Of a stretch of DNA of 64,000 bases, positions 1-15,600 are shown in pieces. A program made the translations under genes and the position numbers. Source of the DNA: Emydura subglobosa (taxonomy: Eukaryota; Chordata; Testudines; Chelidae); the NCBI GenBank assembly GCA_007922225.1, contig ML679959.1, forward strand, positions 25,065,828-25,129,827, in the 5' to 3' direction. Below the pieces are notes generated by a model that worked only from the letters and a program-made list of their open reading frames with translations, was not told the origin of the DNA and did no database searches. Positions within the stretch are counted from its first letter, which is position 1; every line of letters starts with the position of its first letter.

Positions 1-602
1 GGCCAGGAAGAAAGATGTGCTCCTCAGAGGGTTTGACTGGTGTTTGGCCAGTAAAAATGATTGAAAAGCCAGGAGGTTTTGCAGAGGGGTTGAGAGGCCT
101 TTCCCACCATCTCGGATGGTTTAAGTTAAAATTGGAGGGGAGAAGGGGGGGGTCTAAACTCCATCCCTCTTCTCAGCAGAGCAGAGAAGCAGTTCCAGGT
201 GCAACAGGTAGCAGCACTCAAGCCCAGCATTCCTTGCACTCAGAGCAGGCAGCAGTGGGCAGGTGGCAGAGGAGAGGAAGTGCTCAGAGCAGACAATACC
301 CCCTGTGCACCCCTCCACTCCCTCTGCAGCTTTAGACTCCGCACTCATCACTTTGCTAACCATTCACCCCTGCCCAGCAGAGGCCTGGTGCAGCTCTAGA
401 GGCAGGGAAGAGGGCCCATCCCATGCCCCACAAGCAGTTCTGGGGGGAGGGTAATACAGACAGCAGAGCAGGTGGCACAGCAGACAGTCCATGGGGCGCG
501 AGTGGTGTCCCCGCTGCTCCGCCGGGCACATTTCAGATGGACATTGAGGCTGCTGCACTTCCCCACTCCAGGCAGCTCTCACACACAGTTCGGTTGCCTC
601 CT

Positions 603-3600
603 TTATAGAAAGCCCTCCTTTCGAAACTGCTCCTGCAGGATGTCCCTGTACTCATCGAAGCCACCCTCGATGCGCGTCACGGTAGCGTTCTCACACACCC
701 ACAGCTCCTTGCACACCAGGCGAATGAAGCACTCGTCGTGGGACACCAGGATCACACCACCCTGAGATTGAGGTGCAAAGAGAAAATGCTTTACACCAGA
801 GGAGAAGGAATCAGCACAATGGGAAACAGCTACTTAGAGGTGGGCTACTTGAATACTAGGGGGAAGGGCACCACGTCTTGTTAAGTCCGCTCACCCCACT
901 GCTTAAAGGCCAATAGATTCAAAGGGCTGCTGCTACCAGAGGGGTGGCCTAAGCATGCCTCTTGGTCCCTCAGATCTTAGAGATGCAAGCCATGCAGACC
1001 ACAGGTCTGGGCAGGCAATGCAGCATCATACAAATGTAAGGCTAAAATGGACCTCAAGAAGTCATCGAGTTCAGCCTCCTGTGCTGAGGCAGGACCAAGT
1101 AAATCTAGACTATCCCTGACAGGTGTTTTCCAACCTGCTCTAAAAACCTCTAGTGAGGTGGATTCCACAATCTTCCTTGGAAGCCTATTCCAGAGCTTAC
1201 CCACCCTTAGAGTTAAAACATGGTGTTTACTGAGGCAAAGGACATTTAGGTTAAATATTAATCTCTCCATTACTTCTTGTCCTACCTTCAGTGGACATGG
1301 AGAACAATTGATCACCATCCTTTTTATAACACCCTTAACATGTCTAAAGACTTATCAGGTTCTCCCCCACTCTTCTTTCCTCTAGACTCAACATGGCCTT
1401 TCCTCATAGGTCAGGTTTCCTAAACCTTTTATGGTTTTTGTCGCTCTCCTCTGGACTCTCTCAATTTGTCCATCTCTCTCCTAAAGCGGTGCCAGAACTA
1501 CACACAGTACTCTAGCTAAAGCCTCACCAGTGCAGAGTGAAGTGGACCAGTTACCTCCCATCTTATATGACACTCCTGTTAATGCACCCCAGAATGAGAT
1601 TAGCCTTTTTCACAACTCCATCACATTGCTATACCTGGACCCGTGTCAGTTTTACTATTACCTAATCAGTTATTCGCCATTTGTAGTTGTGCATTTGATT
1701 TTTCCTGTTTAAGTGTAGTACTGCACTTATCTTAACGAATTTCATCTTCTTGATTTCAGATCAATTCTCCAATCCGACAAGGTCATTTTGAATTCTAATC
1801 TTGTCCTCCAGAGAGCTCACTATCCCTCCCAGCTTGGTGTCATCCGCTTATTTTATAAGCGTACCCTCCTCTCCATTCTCCAAGTAATTAATGAAAATAT
1901 TCATTGGTTTCCAGTCCCAGGAGTGACCCCCTATAGGCTCCATTGGATACCTCCTCCCACTTCATGTCAGTCAAATAGCTAGGTGGCATTGCATACTGGA
2001 ACCTCTGGTCTCCAGCTTTGCCGAAGGGCCCCCTGGGATCTCCTACTTTATACATGGTACAAGTAGGCAGGAGGGACAATGGTGGAAATGGGGAACTAAA
2101 GCTACTTCCAGCCTGGCACGGGACCCTCACCTTTCCTCCCAGGAGATCTGGGGCCGAGGCTGGCAGGGCAAATCCATAGTCTGGGGAGGAATTGTGCGTG
2201 CAGTGAGAAGGGGCTTGACTCTGGCTCTTCACTTCACTCCTTGGCCCACAGCTAGTTTGCCACTGGCCTCCCAGATTCACGGCAAGACTCAGCCATTGCC
2301 CTCAGCTTTGCCTGACCAAGCTGTAGCCTTTTGAGTTGACCTGTCAAGTTATTACTGCAAACAAGAGATCATGATGGTCCCATGTCTCATGCTGGCAAAT
2401 CAGAGCTTGGCCCCAGGAAGACACCACAGAACATGGCACAAATGACACCTCGGACTAGGACTGGAACAGTAAAATGTGCTACAGGTCAAGGCTGAAGTGA
2501 GCTGGCAGAGCTGTAGGAGACCCTGGACTAGCCAAGTGGGTGCTGTGGGTCACGACATTCACAGAGCTGCTCTCTGGCTAGCTCCTGCCTGGGCACTAAC
2601 AGAAGAATAATTACGTTTTTCCAGGGAAGTCTGAAACAAGCCAAGCGACAGGAAGCACAGATTCAAGGTGAGCCTTACCCGGAATTTATTCAGCGCTTTC
2701 GCCAGAGCCTCGATGGTCTCCATGTCCAGGTGGTTTGTCGGCTCGTCCAGGATATAGAAGTTGGGACTGGAAGGAGAAAAATGAATCAGCAACTCAGCAT
2801 CCCATTGGAAGAGGCTCATGTAGAGCCTGCAGCACAGTCACCTTCTGGCATTACCATCAAGAACGGCAGGCCCCGTTAGAGAGGCTAGAAAGCAAGGACT
2901 CACGCTGGATGAGAGAGCCCAGGGTATTAGTCATGCTGCTCAGAATGTGGTAAAGGGTCTCTGCCGGGAGGGTCTCTTGAGGCCCTGAGCCTTGACACGT
3001 GTCTGCTCTGCCCAGTCCTATGGTGTGGGCTATAGGGACCCCTACACCCCCAGGAGGGGGACAGTGGACTGAACCTAAAAGGGCATTGACAGGAGCCAGC
3101 TGCATGCCTCGCTCCATGCATAGCTCCCTCAAGGTGACTGTGCTTCCCCACAAAGCCCCAGCACACTGGGTCTCCTGCTCAGCCAGAGTCAAGCAGCATC
3201 TCTGCTTCCTCCCCCAAACCAACAGGACCAAGGGACAGAGCCATCTCACTAAGAGCAGCAGGAGTAGTGTATCGGAGAGGATTACCAGGGCATGGTCATC
3301 TGGGCAAATGCCACTCGGCTCTTCTGACCTCCCGATAGGCTGGCGACAGGGCGGACGGCCAGCTCCCCCGAGACGCCGTAGCTTCCCAGCTGGTGACGAT
3401 ACTCTTCCTCTGTCTTCCCTGAAACAGCATATAGAGAGAATGTCCCAACCCAGCCCTGGTGGCATTAGCCCTCAAGATACTAACTCAGAGCTTCCAGCCA
3501 GCTGTGGGGGTCACACAAGGCCCTGTGTGCTTTGTAGCAAGCTGGAACTAGGTTCCATCCCCAAGCCTCCTGCATCTATGGTGCTCAAGTGCAATAGAAG

Positions 3601-6600
3601 GGAAACGGAGCAGCAGAAATTCAGAGAGGCTTCAATGTGAACCTGAGTGACACAATCAGGACAGGCGCTCCAGGGTACTGATTGAGAGATGAAAGTCAAG
3701 TGACACTGTCCCTGCATGCAGAGTCACATTTTTATATAATGTAAAACTACATCAGTGAGGAGGAAGAGGTGGTTTTGGCAGCTGGAAGAGGAGCAGTCAA
3801 GGCTTTTGCTGCTAAAATAACAAGCAATAAAACAGTCTGCAATGCTGATGTGTAATCCTGAAACCTAATGACAACAATGTAGTAGCTCACTGAGATCAAC
3901 AGGGCCATTCACTTCCCAGAGCTCATTGCAAGCTGTCTGCAGAGTCAGACAACCCAGCAGCTCGCACAATGGGAAACTACTCTAACTTTTCAAGCCAGGA
4001 ATCAGAGTGCCTGCAGCTCTCATCTGAGGTGGGGAAATATTAGGCAAGCGAAGAGGAGGACCCCAGAGCACTGCAAGGGTTCTCTAGCCAGGAGCTCTAT
4101 CTGCCTCCAGGGGAGGCCTCCTGAATGCATCAATGCTGCTCCTTGCTTGGCAGAAGGTGCTACACGCCGGGTGCCAGCCCTACTTGGCCCAGGAGGCAAG
4201 ACATCAAATGTAGGTTGCACCTGGCACCATCAAGCTCCCTGGCTAGCCCAGAGTCAGTGCCCATGGAAGCCTGCCGCTCACCTGGGAACCTCTTGGCCAG
4301 TAACTCGACAGCACTGATGTTCAAGTCCAGCTGGTCCACGTGGTGCTGACTGAAGTAGCCAATCTTCAGGTTCCTGCCGAGCCAGAGAAGAAAAGCCATT
4401 ACCAGCAGCACTACCCAGGACTCCTCTGGCCCACTGGCCTCACCTTCTCACTGCCGAGACGGGACGCAGGCTGCAGGAAGAGTAGGCGTGTGGTGGGGGG
4501 TGCCTTCCCCAAGCCCTGGGGATCTGGCTGCTCCATGACAACTTAGAGCTCTTGGCCATTAAATCTCAGCCACTGGTAACTGGGAAACAATGTTAAGCTC
4601 CCAGAGGTGCTGGGAAGTGGCCCCAGGGCAGGAGCAGCCTCTCTGGGCACCTACCCATAGTGCATTTGGGGAAGTGGCTGATAATCCGTGTTCCCTCCAG
4701 CAATCTGCAAAGGGGGAGGGCAATTTCCCACAGTCCCCTCTGCCTTTGCAGGGCCAGAGGCCTCTCAGCCCTTTCCCCACAATCCCACCCAAACCCTCCC
4801 TCTGTGCTAAAGCCAGGCGATAGCAATGCATGCTATACCTGTGTGCGTGTCTAATCCCTCGAACGGGTGCCAGGTCTCCCATCAGGATCTTTAACATGGT
4901 TGACTTGCCAGCTCCATTCTCCCCGACCTGGACAAAGAAGAATAGATAAAACACTAGGTCCCTCAAGGACATCTCTGGGGCCCTACTGCCCATGGGGATT
5001 CCTTTCCTCATTCGAGGTTAGGCTGAATTTCAGGGGTGGGAGGTATAATTAACCATCCCCCATGACCACTGTCCAAGGCCCTCCATCATGCCAAGGGAGC
5101 TAGCCACAGGACAGCAGACACTGCAGCAATGCAAGGTGCTCCCACAGCCCCAGCTGGCCACAAGAGAGTAACTTCCCACACTCCAGCTGCGATCCCCTTG
5201 CACGGCATCTGCCACAACTGCCCAAATCCTACTTCTAGGGCCTGCCAGATCTCTCCTAAAGCATCCTCTTGCTGCCCCATGCCAGCTTGAAGACCAAGTC
5301 CCCAGTACATACCACACAAATGCGGGACTCCAGGTCGGCTGAGACAGAGAGGCCATGGAAGATGCAGTGACTTGGGTTGTAGCTGAAATCCACTTCGTCC
5401 AGCTGCAGGATTGGAGGAGAGAATTTCTCAAAGCCATCAGGGAACCTGTAAGAGGGGGAGGGGAAGGCCAAGGGAGGTGAGTACAAGGGGAGAGGTAGCC
5501 AGGGAAGTGGAGGAATACCCACACGCCATAGGGGGCAGAGAAAGGGAAGGGATACTGCTTTGCTGACTCCACACCTGCCGCCCTCCTCCTGGGATAGGGA
5601 AGGAGTTCAGCACAGAGCCCCACCTGCCTGCCGTGTGCACCCATCACCACTGTATCTGGCCCACCCAACCCACCTTGGGATCTGAACCCTTGCCCCAACA
5701 TGAGAACGGTGCAAGCAAACCAAGAAAATGGTAGGATTTAGGTGCATGCCTGGGCCTGACACCACAGGAGGCAGAAAGGGAGGCAACCCAGGGAGATGGC
5801 ATCAGCTTCTGCAGCCTTAATAGTGCCTTGCTGGGCCGTGTTTTACAGAGCACATTCCCAGTAACAGGACCTGGGAGGGAGGAAGTTGTGGGTTTCAGGC
5901 TGCCCTGTCACCAATAGAGGGAACCAGTTCCTCACCATCGGGCTCGGTCACTTACTTCATCATCACTTCAGACTCCTTGTCCACAGGTTTCAGCTCCGGT
6001 CTAGGAGAAAGAGAAACTTGTCACTCTGAGCTGGGATATTCCTGTACCAGGACAGGACAGTTCCCTCTCCCCACACGCCATGCAATTCCCTGGGCTAGAG
6101 TGGAGTGTGGGACTCGTGCTGCACGCCAGGGGCTGGGAGCACATCAGTGACACCCCCAGCCGATTACTATACAATTATCCAGCCCCAGACAGTCATCTCA
6201 GAGGGAAGGACAGTGGCCTCAGAGACAGGGTGGGAAGCAAAGAGGAGATGGACCCATGAGGAACTGACCATGGTCAGGTGACCTCCTCCAGACCCTACGT
6301 CTGGTCAGCCAGAAATCAGCCATATTTGGGCTCAGAGCCATTCCCAGCCCTCAAAGCAGCCTGTAAGCCTAGAGAAGCTCCACTGTGTTTCATGTGCAGC
6401 CACCAGGAAAGGCCCTCAGCACTCTCCAACAAGATGAGGTGCTTTACCACCTAAAGCATGTGCAGAGCTGCCCCTACCACCTGGCCACATGGCATGGTTT
6501 AAATGCATGGCACTGTCTCAGCCCTTCCCCACCAGCTGTGCCAATGGTGCAGCCCAACCACGTGCCACTGCTTCCCTCCACCCAGGCCCGAGTGAGGGGC

Positions 6601-9600
6601 AGGGCTGAGCACTCACAGCTTCTCCAGCAGCTTGAGTTTGCTCTGCACTTGGGATGCCCGGTTTGCATTATAGCGAAATCGATCAATGAAGACCTAGAAG
6701 AGAACAGAACATCAGAGTACCCCTGCCCCAGCTGGTACCATCCACTAACTTCTGCCCGCAGCCAAGGCCCCAACTTAGTTTGTCCTCCTACAATGGGTGC
6801 TGAGCTGTGGGCCAAATCCCCCACTAAAGTCAGAGCAACGCAGAGGATCCAGGGTCAGGACAGCCAGAGAACAGTCTCTGGCTGTCAGTCTGAAGGAGGA
6901 CCTAGAGACGCTCCCCAAGTGAGAGAGCTGGGCCCACATGAACCCTCTCCACGGCCCACCCCCCTGCAACCACCATAGCCATGAGTTCGGTAAACTGGTA
7001 CAGCAATGCTCTTCTCGAGGGCATGCTCACATCTACGCCCCATCATCACCTCTGTACCTGGATATGCTCACGGTACTGCTGCTGGGCCTCGTACTCGCGC
7101 TGCTGGTTCTTCAGCCGCTCCTCCTTGATCTTCATGAAGTTCTCAAAGTTGCCCCGGTAGGTTTCAAGCCGCTGTGAGTGCAGGTAGATGATGTCAGTGG
7201 CCACAGCATTCAGGAAGTTCCGGTCGTGGGACACCACTAGGATGGTTGACTGCCAGGTCTAGAAGAGAGAGCAGTGGGGAGGCCTGAGCCGGGGCATGAA
7301 CTGACCCCAGGGGAGCCTCACCCAGCCAATGAGGAACTCCGCCTGTGCCACAGGGGCCCATATCCCTTAGGCACCAGGGAGTACTCTCAATTTCAAAGGT
7401 GCATCACCAAAGAACCAGGACTGAGTCTCCAATGATCTTATGCAGACAGCAGCCTTTCCCAGGTCCCATTCCCCCTTGCCATCCTCACCTACCTGCAGAT
7501 AGTTCTCCAGCCACAGAATGGCCTTCACATCCAGCATGTTAGTAGGCTCTGCAAGGGAACAGAGATCAGGAGATTCAGCCCTCACAGAGGATGGCAAACA
7601 TCAAGCTGGTAAGAACATGCAGAGCTCCCACTTGCTCCAGACAGGAACTAGGACCATTGGAAAGGGGGACTGTTACAGTAGTGCCAGAGAATCATGGGTC
7701 CAGTGTCCTGGATGCTGCATACACCCACAGGATGAGAGTCCCTGCCTTGAAGAACTTACAGTGTGATGTAAGACAAGATTCAACAAGCGAAGGCAACAAA
7801 CAGTTAGTGGGAATCTGGTAGCTCCCAACTTGCACGGTTGGCAGGTTTCAAGTGTTCTTTGGCAATACACACAAAGACTAATGCTCTCAGAGCCCTTGAA
7901 CAAGCCAACATGTGCCCCAGAGAAACAACTCCAGAGCAGAGGGACTTTCCCATGACTCAAGCTGGAATCATGAGACAGATAAGTGGGAACCCTCTGTGCC
8001 CAGAGTGCTACTGGAGCAGTTTCCACAGTGAGCACTGTACGGTGCCGGGGCCACTGTGCTGCAGGGTGTGACGTGGGTGACTCAGCAGTGGGCACTCTGC
8101 CTCATTTCTCCTTGGGAAGGGATTCTTCAACTGTTCCACCGTGGTGGCTTTGCTATTGCTGGGAACCTGCTTCCACTCCAGAGGCTGAGGAAGGGATCAT
8201 TCTGGGGAGAACGCTGTAGCAGTCATGCCAGGGCTTTGCAGGCCCAGGTACTCAGTGAGCCCTCCATGTTAATAATCTGCCTATTGGGCGCCCTCATCCA
8301 GCCAGAGCTCTGGCCATTCCCACATAGAGATTACCAGGTCTGGCAAAGTCAATGGCCGGGGAGGAACAGGGGACAGGATAAGTTATCTGGCTGCCTTAGA
8401 TGTCTGGACTCTCCTGGTGGGACCGTACACAGGGGTCTCACCGCACCACATGCTAGCAAGACATCCCCATAGCCCTGGCAGCACCAAGTGTGCAGCAGCA
8501 TATTCACTCTGGATATGCAGCCAAAAACCATACCGGGTCTCCCATTCACAGCCACCCCATAAGGCCACAGCTCAGACATGAGACAGGACTCATGGCATTC
8601 ACTTACCATCAAGCAGAAGAAGATCTGGTCTGAGAGAGACAAATAGGAGGAGAGAGATTGGGGGGAGGAGAGAAAGAACAGTTAATACTGGGTGTCTGGT
8701 TTTTATTCAATTATTTATTAACCTGCCCCCGGCTGGGAGAGGCTGGGACTGGAATCGCTGGGGGCTCCCCCCAACAGCCAGTGCTCCTGCCCTTCTCCCT
8801 GCAATGTATCTTGCTGGCAGAGTAAGCATGAGCTAACCCCAAGGTAGCTCCTGGACTCTGCCACCACAGAGTCTAACCTACTTTAACAGCTATGAACCGA
8901 GCATAAGATCAAATACAAACCATGCTGAGACCTACCTGGCAAAAAGGGCTCTGGCTAAGGCCAACCTCATTCTCCAGCCCCCGGAGAATTCTCTGGGTAG
9001 AGAAAAAGCCACATGCAAGAGGTATCAGAGCTCAATACAGAACCACTCTGACTTAGCTCATCCACAGTAAAGCCTTACTCATGAGTCACTCTGTCCTCTC
9101 ACCTCATGCCCCCGCCACAGCAGAAATGCCAGGGCTCAGCACTGCATGGGGAGGGAGGTGCCCTCTAAACTCTGCAGTCACCCCAGAGAGAACTTATCAT
9201 TGCAGCAGGCCCTAGCTCAGAAGTTACAAGGGGCAGCAAAAACTCGCTGTGGTTTGCCTGTTGCTGGGTTGCTCTATGCTCTCTCATGTGGGAAACAGGT
9301 ATCCCTGATGCAGCAGCCTGATTCAGGAAGGAAAGAGCCCAGGGGAAAATCCTCCCAAAGAGCATACCAGCTGCTGTTACATCCACTTCATGCCCCGCTC
9401 CACCCACGGCAACAGCAAGGGGGACGCCAGTGACCCACAGAGCACCCAGCAGTGCCCAGCATTCAGCTTGATGCCTCTAGTCTGGCAAGAGAGAAGCACT
9501 GGGGTCAGGCAGCTCAGGCCCCTCTGTGCCCCAGGCCTAGGGCAAGGAGGGATCTACCCTAGCACTGACACCTGGCTGCATGGACCAGAGGAGACTTACT

Positions 9601-12600
9601 TGGTTGTCTGCTGCTGCATCTTCGCACTGAAGCCCAGCCCAGCAAGAATGACAGACGCCCTGTAGGGAAGGAGAGATAGACCACTAAAATCCACACAAAG
9701 CTGTGTGTAGCTGCCTGCAGCATAGGGCTCAGAGTCCAAGACCCAGGATGCAAGTGCTGCCATGGAGACTGCTGTGGTATCTAAAGGATGCTGTAAGATT
9801 TTGAGCCCAGCAGAAACCCATCTTCTGTCCAACAGCAGCAGCCACACCAGGAATCCCAGCTTCCCAACAGGGCACGGGATGGTTTGACAGGACATTTGGG
9901 GCTTGAAATCAGACACTGATTCCAGGACAGTGGCCCAGAATCAAAGAGGTGCAGCACTGACTCACGTTCAGTCTCCATCACCTACAACAGACAGGGAAAC
10001 ATCCCCCAGCTGGTCACCAGATAACAGGGCTGGGAAGGTCCCAGGCGCCCAGTGGAGCACCATTAGGCTAGTCACTAGAGGGTAAGAAAACTTTATTTTC
10101 CCCAAAATCTGTGGGGAGCTCTCAGCTGCTCCAGTCCCAACCTCTCCCAGCTGCAGAGAACAAGGCAGGAGCAGAGGCCACGAGAACCTCTAGCCCATTT
10201 TTGTTAGATTCCATGGCACGTAAGGATACCCCACTGATACAGTGCATGCCTTGAATCCTGGAGTCCATGTCCACCAGTCAAAACCCCATGGCCTAATCAG
10301 CCAGCACCCTAGACTGGGGGCTTGTCTTACCTGGCTGGTGCCTTGTCTGCCTCTATCTCTTCCAGCTTGGCATAGATTTCTGACAGTCTGTCAGCTTCCG
10401 TACCTTGTCCCCTGGTAGGAGACAGAAGAGCAGCATGGGGATTTCTTGCAAGGTCAGGGTTTAAAAATCACTTTCTCAAGTTGTGTGCATCTGGGTTAGG
10501 GGAGAAGACAGGCAGGGGACTCATCTACAGAACCCAAGCTCCTGAGGCATACAGTCCATTCCTGCTGGAGCTTTCATCTGAACAAGACCAGCCCCAGGGA
10601 GGAGATGGGGACTAGAACCCAGGCAAAGCTACTAGCAGACCCTAGGCTCAATTTCAGTGCTACCAGCCCCCACACTGGTCTCTCAGGAACACTAGGCTTA
10701 GGCACTAGGAGGAGGGCTGGCCCCAAACCCAGGACATGGTCTACACAGCAATGCCTCACTTGCCAGCGTTGATCCTGGCCGTCAGCTCCCTTTCCTCCTG
10801 CAGCAGGCTCTCACGGGTGGTGTCGCATTCCAACACACTCTGCAGAGCTGGTGTCTCATCCCCTGCCACCTCCTGCTCCACGTGGAGGATGCTGATATGC
10901 GAAGGGATGCGCAGGCTGCGGCTGGCCATCATCTTCAGCAGGGTGGTCTTGCCCAGCCCATTCCTGCCCACCAAACCGTAGCGCCGGCCAAACGCCAGGT
11001 TCAGGTCTGCACCTGTTAGCAGGACACTACGGCAAGAGAACAGACCAGAATCTGGTTAGCCTGACTGTTCACCTGCAAGGACACGGCTGCACCCAGCAGC
11101 AGCACTCCCACTGGATGTTAGATTCGGCTGGGAATTCATTTAGTCTTCATGAAAGCTGCTGCCCAAAGACAGAGGGAAGACAAGCTCCCATACAGTGGTA
11201 TTGAATCCTGACTTGTTGCATCTTCCCCACTCCCTGTTAATCCACTCCAGGCTGCCCCACAATCCTATCCCACCACCTCCCCCATTCTAGGGTTCCACCC
11301 CACACTGCAGTCACCATCTGTCAATCTTGACCCACCCGCTCCTCCTATCCCAGCCTCTCCCGGGTCCTTCCAACCCCTCAGGGACTCACCGCTCACCGAA
11401 GGACACGTCGAAGTTCTCGATGCGCACATCGTACGACTTGTTCTTGCCAGATGACTCCATGCGCGTCTCCTTCTTGCTGGATGCCTGGCTAGCAGACGCC
11501 TCCTCCAGGACCCTGTGACCACGCATGAAAAAGGAAAGCTTCAGTGTGGGGAAGCCCCAGAGAACGTAAGTGTGGCTCCCTTTGGGGAGCCTCATCAGTG
11601 TGATCAGAGCCTGCCCTCCAGCCACATGCGGTGCTGCACTCAGAGCCTGCCCTCTAGGCCTCTCCGCATACTCACAGTGGGCCAGCAGGGTTCAGGGTAT
11701 CCCGCTCTGTCTTCTTGTTCTGCTTGGCCTTCAGTTTGGCTTCCGCCTTCTCCAGCTTCTTGGCATTCACCATCTGGGGCACAATGAAGAGAATTCAGAA
11801 AAGAGCAAGAAAGACCATCAAAGGCCTGAAGCATTTGACTCAAGTGAGATGAAAGAGCCTAGTAAGGAGTACAAATCCCTGATGGGTGGAAATTTTGAGG
11901 AGAGAGGGTAAATTATTTAGGTGGGTCATGAGGCTGTGACCAAGAGGGTGGGGATGGGATTAAAGGGTATTTCAGGGACACAGCTCTGGCTGGGAGCTGT
12001 TTGGACAAATCCTTGGAGAATCAATTGTCTGTAGGGAACAATCTTCCCCTGGGGTGGTGGACAGACTAGATGGGATCTAAGCATTTGCTCTTCCCTAGGT
12101 CTTATTTTTATGATTCTATAGAGAGTGTCTTAGTCTCTTTGGTTAATTCACCTTCCTTAACACTCCTCCGCACCACCAGCACCACAACCCCCCTCCCCGC
12201 CAGCCCACCCTCCCCGCCACTGACTCCACCCCATTAACCATTCCACTTTCCCAATAAAATGGGCCTTAGGCAGATAGATACTAATTCCAGCTACATGGTT
12301 AATAAGTCTAGCTGAGGCTCCAATAGTTAATAAATTCATAGATTTTAAGGCTAGAAGGGGCCATTGTTATCATCCAGTCTGACTTCCTGTATATCACCAG
12401 TCAGAAGAATTTCTTAAATTTATTCCCGCTTCAAATCAAACAGCTGTGGTTGAACTAGTGCATATCTTCCTAGAAAAGCTATTTCTAATCTCAAAATGTC
12501 TAATTTAAAATTCCAGTCTTTGGATCTTGTTATACCTTTGCTAAATTGAAGAGCCTTTTATCATCCAATTTCTGTTCCCCGTGAATGTACTTCTAAACTG

Positions 12601-15600
12601 TGATCAAGTCACCCCTTAACCGCCTCTTTGTTAAGATAAATAGACTGAGCTCCTTGAGTCTATCAAGCAGGTTTTCTAATCCTTTAATCATTCTCATGGC
12701 TCTTCACTGAGCCCTCTCCAATTTATAAATATTCTTCTTGAATTAACTGACATCTGAAATGGACACAGCTTTCCAGTACTGGCTGCACCATTGCCAAATA
12801 CAGAGGTAATATTACCTGCCTGCTTGAGAGTCTTGTTTATACATCCAAGAATCACATAGGCCTTTTCATCATAGCATCACACTGGGAGCTAATGTTCAGC
12901 TATTTATCCACCATGACCTCAAAGTCTTCTCCCTCCCGCCCTCCCAGTCACTTCTTCTGAAGATAGAGTCTCATGTCCTGTAAATATGGCCTATATTCTT
13001 TGTTCCTAAATGTATAACTTTACATTGGGCTCTATTGAAACATGACTGCATCCTGCTCACCAAATAATCCAAATTGCTCTGTATCAGCGACCTATCCTCT
13101 TCCTTATTTACTATTTCCCCAATCTTTGTGTCATCTACAGATTTTTATCATTAATGATTTTATGTTTTCTTCCAGGTCATTGAAAAAATATTAAATAGCG
13201 TAAACTGATCTCTGTGGGACCCCAATAGAAACACACACATTCAATGATCATTCCCCATTTACAATTACATTTCGAGACCTATCAATTAGTCAGTTTTTAA
13301 TCCATTTAATGCATGCCATATTAATTTTATGCTGTTCTAGTTTTTTTAATCAAAATGTGCAGTACCAAGTCAAACCCATTGGAGAAGTCTAAGTATATTA
13401 TGTCAAAAAATGATATCAGGTTAGATAGGATCTATTTTCCCTAAACTCACGTTGATTAGCACTATTACCTTCCTCTAATTCTTTACTGATCAAGTCCCAT
13501 ATTAACTGTTCCTCTATTTTGTTCAGGATCAATGTCAGGCTGACTGGCCTACAATTACCTAGGTCATTCCATTTACCAGACCAAGACCAAGCAATAGCTC
13601 ACATAAAAGTGAAGGCCTGAACAGAAAGAAAGCAATGTCAACATCTAGTGAGAAAGCCCCATTCCCCAGCCTGCTGTGTGGGTGTTTGTGTAAGAAGTGG
13701 GGAGGTAAGGACGCTCAGCATCTTGAGCAATTCAGCAGACAGGGCGGTAACAGCATGAGCAGGATGGACCCCTTTCCCACTTACCGAGGTCTGGTCTCTC
13801 TTCAGCAACAGTTTTGGCAACAGGTCCAAGCCAGAATCTGCAATCAACAAGAAAGGCAGTGAATACATGTCCTGAACAGTCAAACTCAGACCCTCTCTCC
13901 AGCACCTTCGGCCAAGGCAAGCTCAGTGCTTAATACAAATCCACCCAGCTCCCTAGAAGGAAGGTCAATACCCTATTTGACAGGTGGAGAAAGCTAGCCA
14001 AAAGTTAAATGACTTATCCAAGATCGCACACAAGATCTTGTTTTTGCCATTAGATCTCAGTGCCTCAAAGACCACCTCTATGCAGGATCAGCTCCTCAAC
14101 ATTCCAGGGAGGGATTCCTATTCTGATCCATAAAGTCCAGGATTTATAAACTTCCCCCCAAAATGATGCTGCTGTTGGAAGGAGCAGATAAGCTGGGAGA
14201 CTGTCCAGTCAGCTGAGCAGCTCAGGCACTGAAGGTTGATTCCCTAGGAGCAAGGGCTTCTCAGTGTTTGTTACTCACCATAGTGGTATGTGATCTGGGA
14301 AAGCTGAACTGGCGCATCCAGCAGCACCTGGCTGCATCCCCGTGAGTCTTCCTCATCCCTGTAAAACACAAGAGAGTCAAGGTGCCAAGATACCACCCTT
14401 TCCTGAACACTCCCATCTGCCACCCATCTCCCCAAATAAGTCCTGAATGCTTCCCTAAGTTAGTCTTTGTCACCCCATTTAGCATCCCCATTTTGTATAC
14501 TTCAGATGCTGACACTTGTCAGCACAGCTCCAGAGTAAAATGCAAGCTCTAACTCCACACAAGATCCAGAGTCCAACTGCTCTCTCACCGCCTTGGCCCC
14601 CGGCCTGTTTCCAGATCCTTGCATTGAGGCCCAAGAGCCTCCCACCACATCCCTCAACAGATGGTACTTACAGGTGGAGGGTGTTGTACATTCTCTGGCA
14701 GATATCTCGGATATCCTCATAATCTTTGGAGTCTTTAGACACTTCCTGCAAGAGCTCTCCCACTGCTTCAAACAGCTCATCCACAGACTCAAAATCTGTG
14801 CCACCATCATGCAGGATTCCTGCAAGAGGAAAGAAAAGAGCCACTGAGCAGCAACCCCAGCCTAAATAACTGCAGCCCAAATAACAGTGTCATGGGCTTC
14901 GTGTTTCCCCACCATCCTAACAACCCCCCTGAGCAACAAGGATCATTTCAGGATTAAGTCAGTGGATGGGACTCCGGTGCCAATCAAAGGGCTTGTCTTT
15001 ACTACTGTGCTAAATAAACACCGCTTCCACTGATGCAGCAGCACTGATTTAGCGCCATAGTGAAGATACACACAGTCGATGGGAGAGCGCTCCCCCGTCA
15101 ACTTCTAATCCACCTAACGAAAGGTGGAAGCTGTGTCAACGGGAGAGTGTCTCCCATCCACATAGCACAGTGAAAACACCACAGCTTAAGTCAATGTATC
15201 TAACATTGCCTTGCCACCTTACTTACCTGATGCAACTAGCGTACCTTACATTGACCTAGCACCATAGAGAAAACAAGCCTTAAAAAACTAGATAAGAGCC
15301 GTGGGTTCAATTCCAGGCTCTGCCACAGATGTCCTGTGTGACCATGCGTAAATCACTTTGGTCCAGATCCAAGGGATTGAGGCTCCTAACTTCCATTGAA
15401 ACCCATAAGAATTAGGCCCCTTAGTGCCTCTGTGCCTCAGGTCCCCCTCACAGGTCCCCCTTTGTAACATGGGAACAGACGCCCTCTCTCACAGGGCTTG
15501 AGAGAGTCAAACTATACTGCTGGGTGTGTGTGTGTGTGTGTGTGTGTGATATCAGCACCCAGCTAACCAGCCCCCCCCCACCCGAGACACAATGGATTCA

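Noticed and set aside
2857..3640. Open frames of about 200 codons on both strands
   Set aside because: They cross an ABCF3 exon and its introns and show no similarity to known families.
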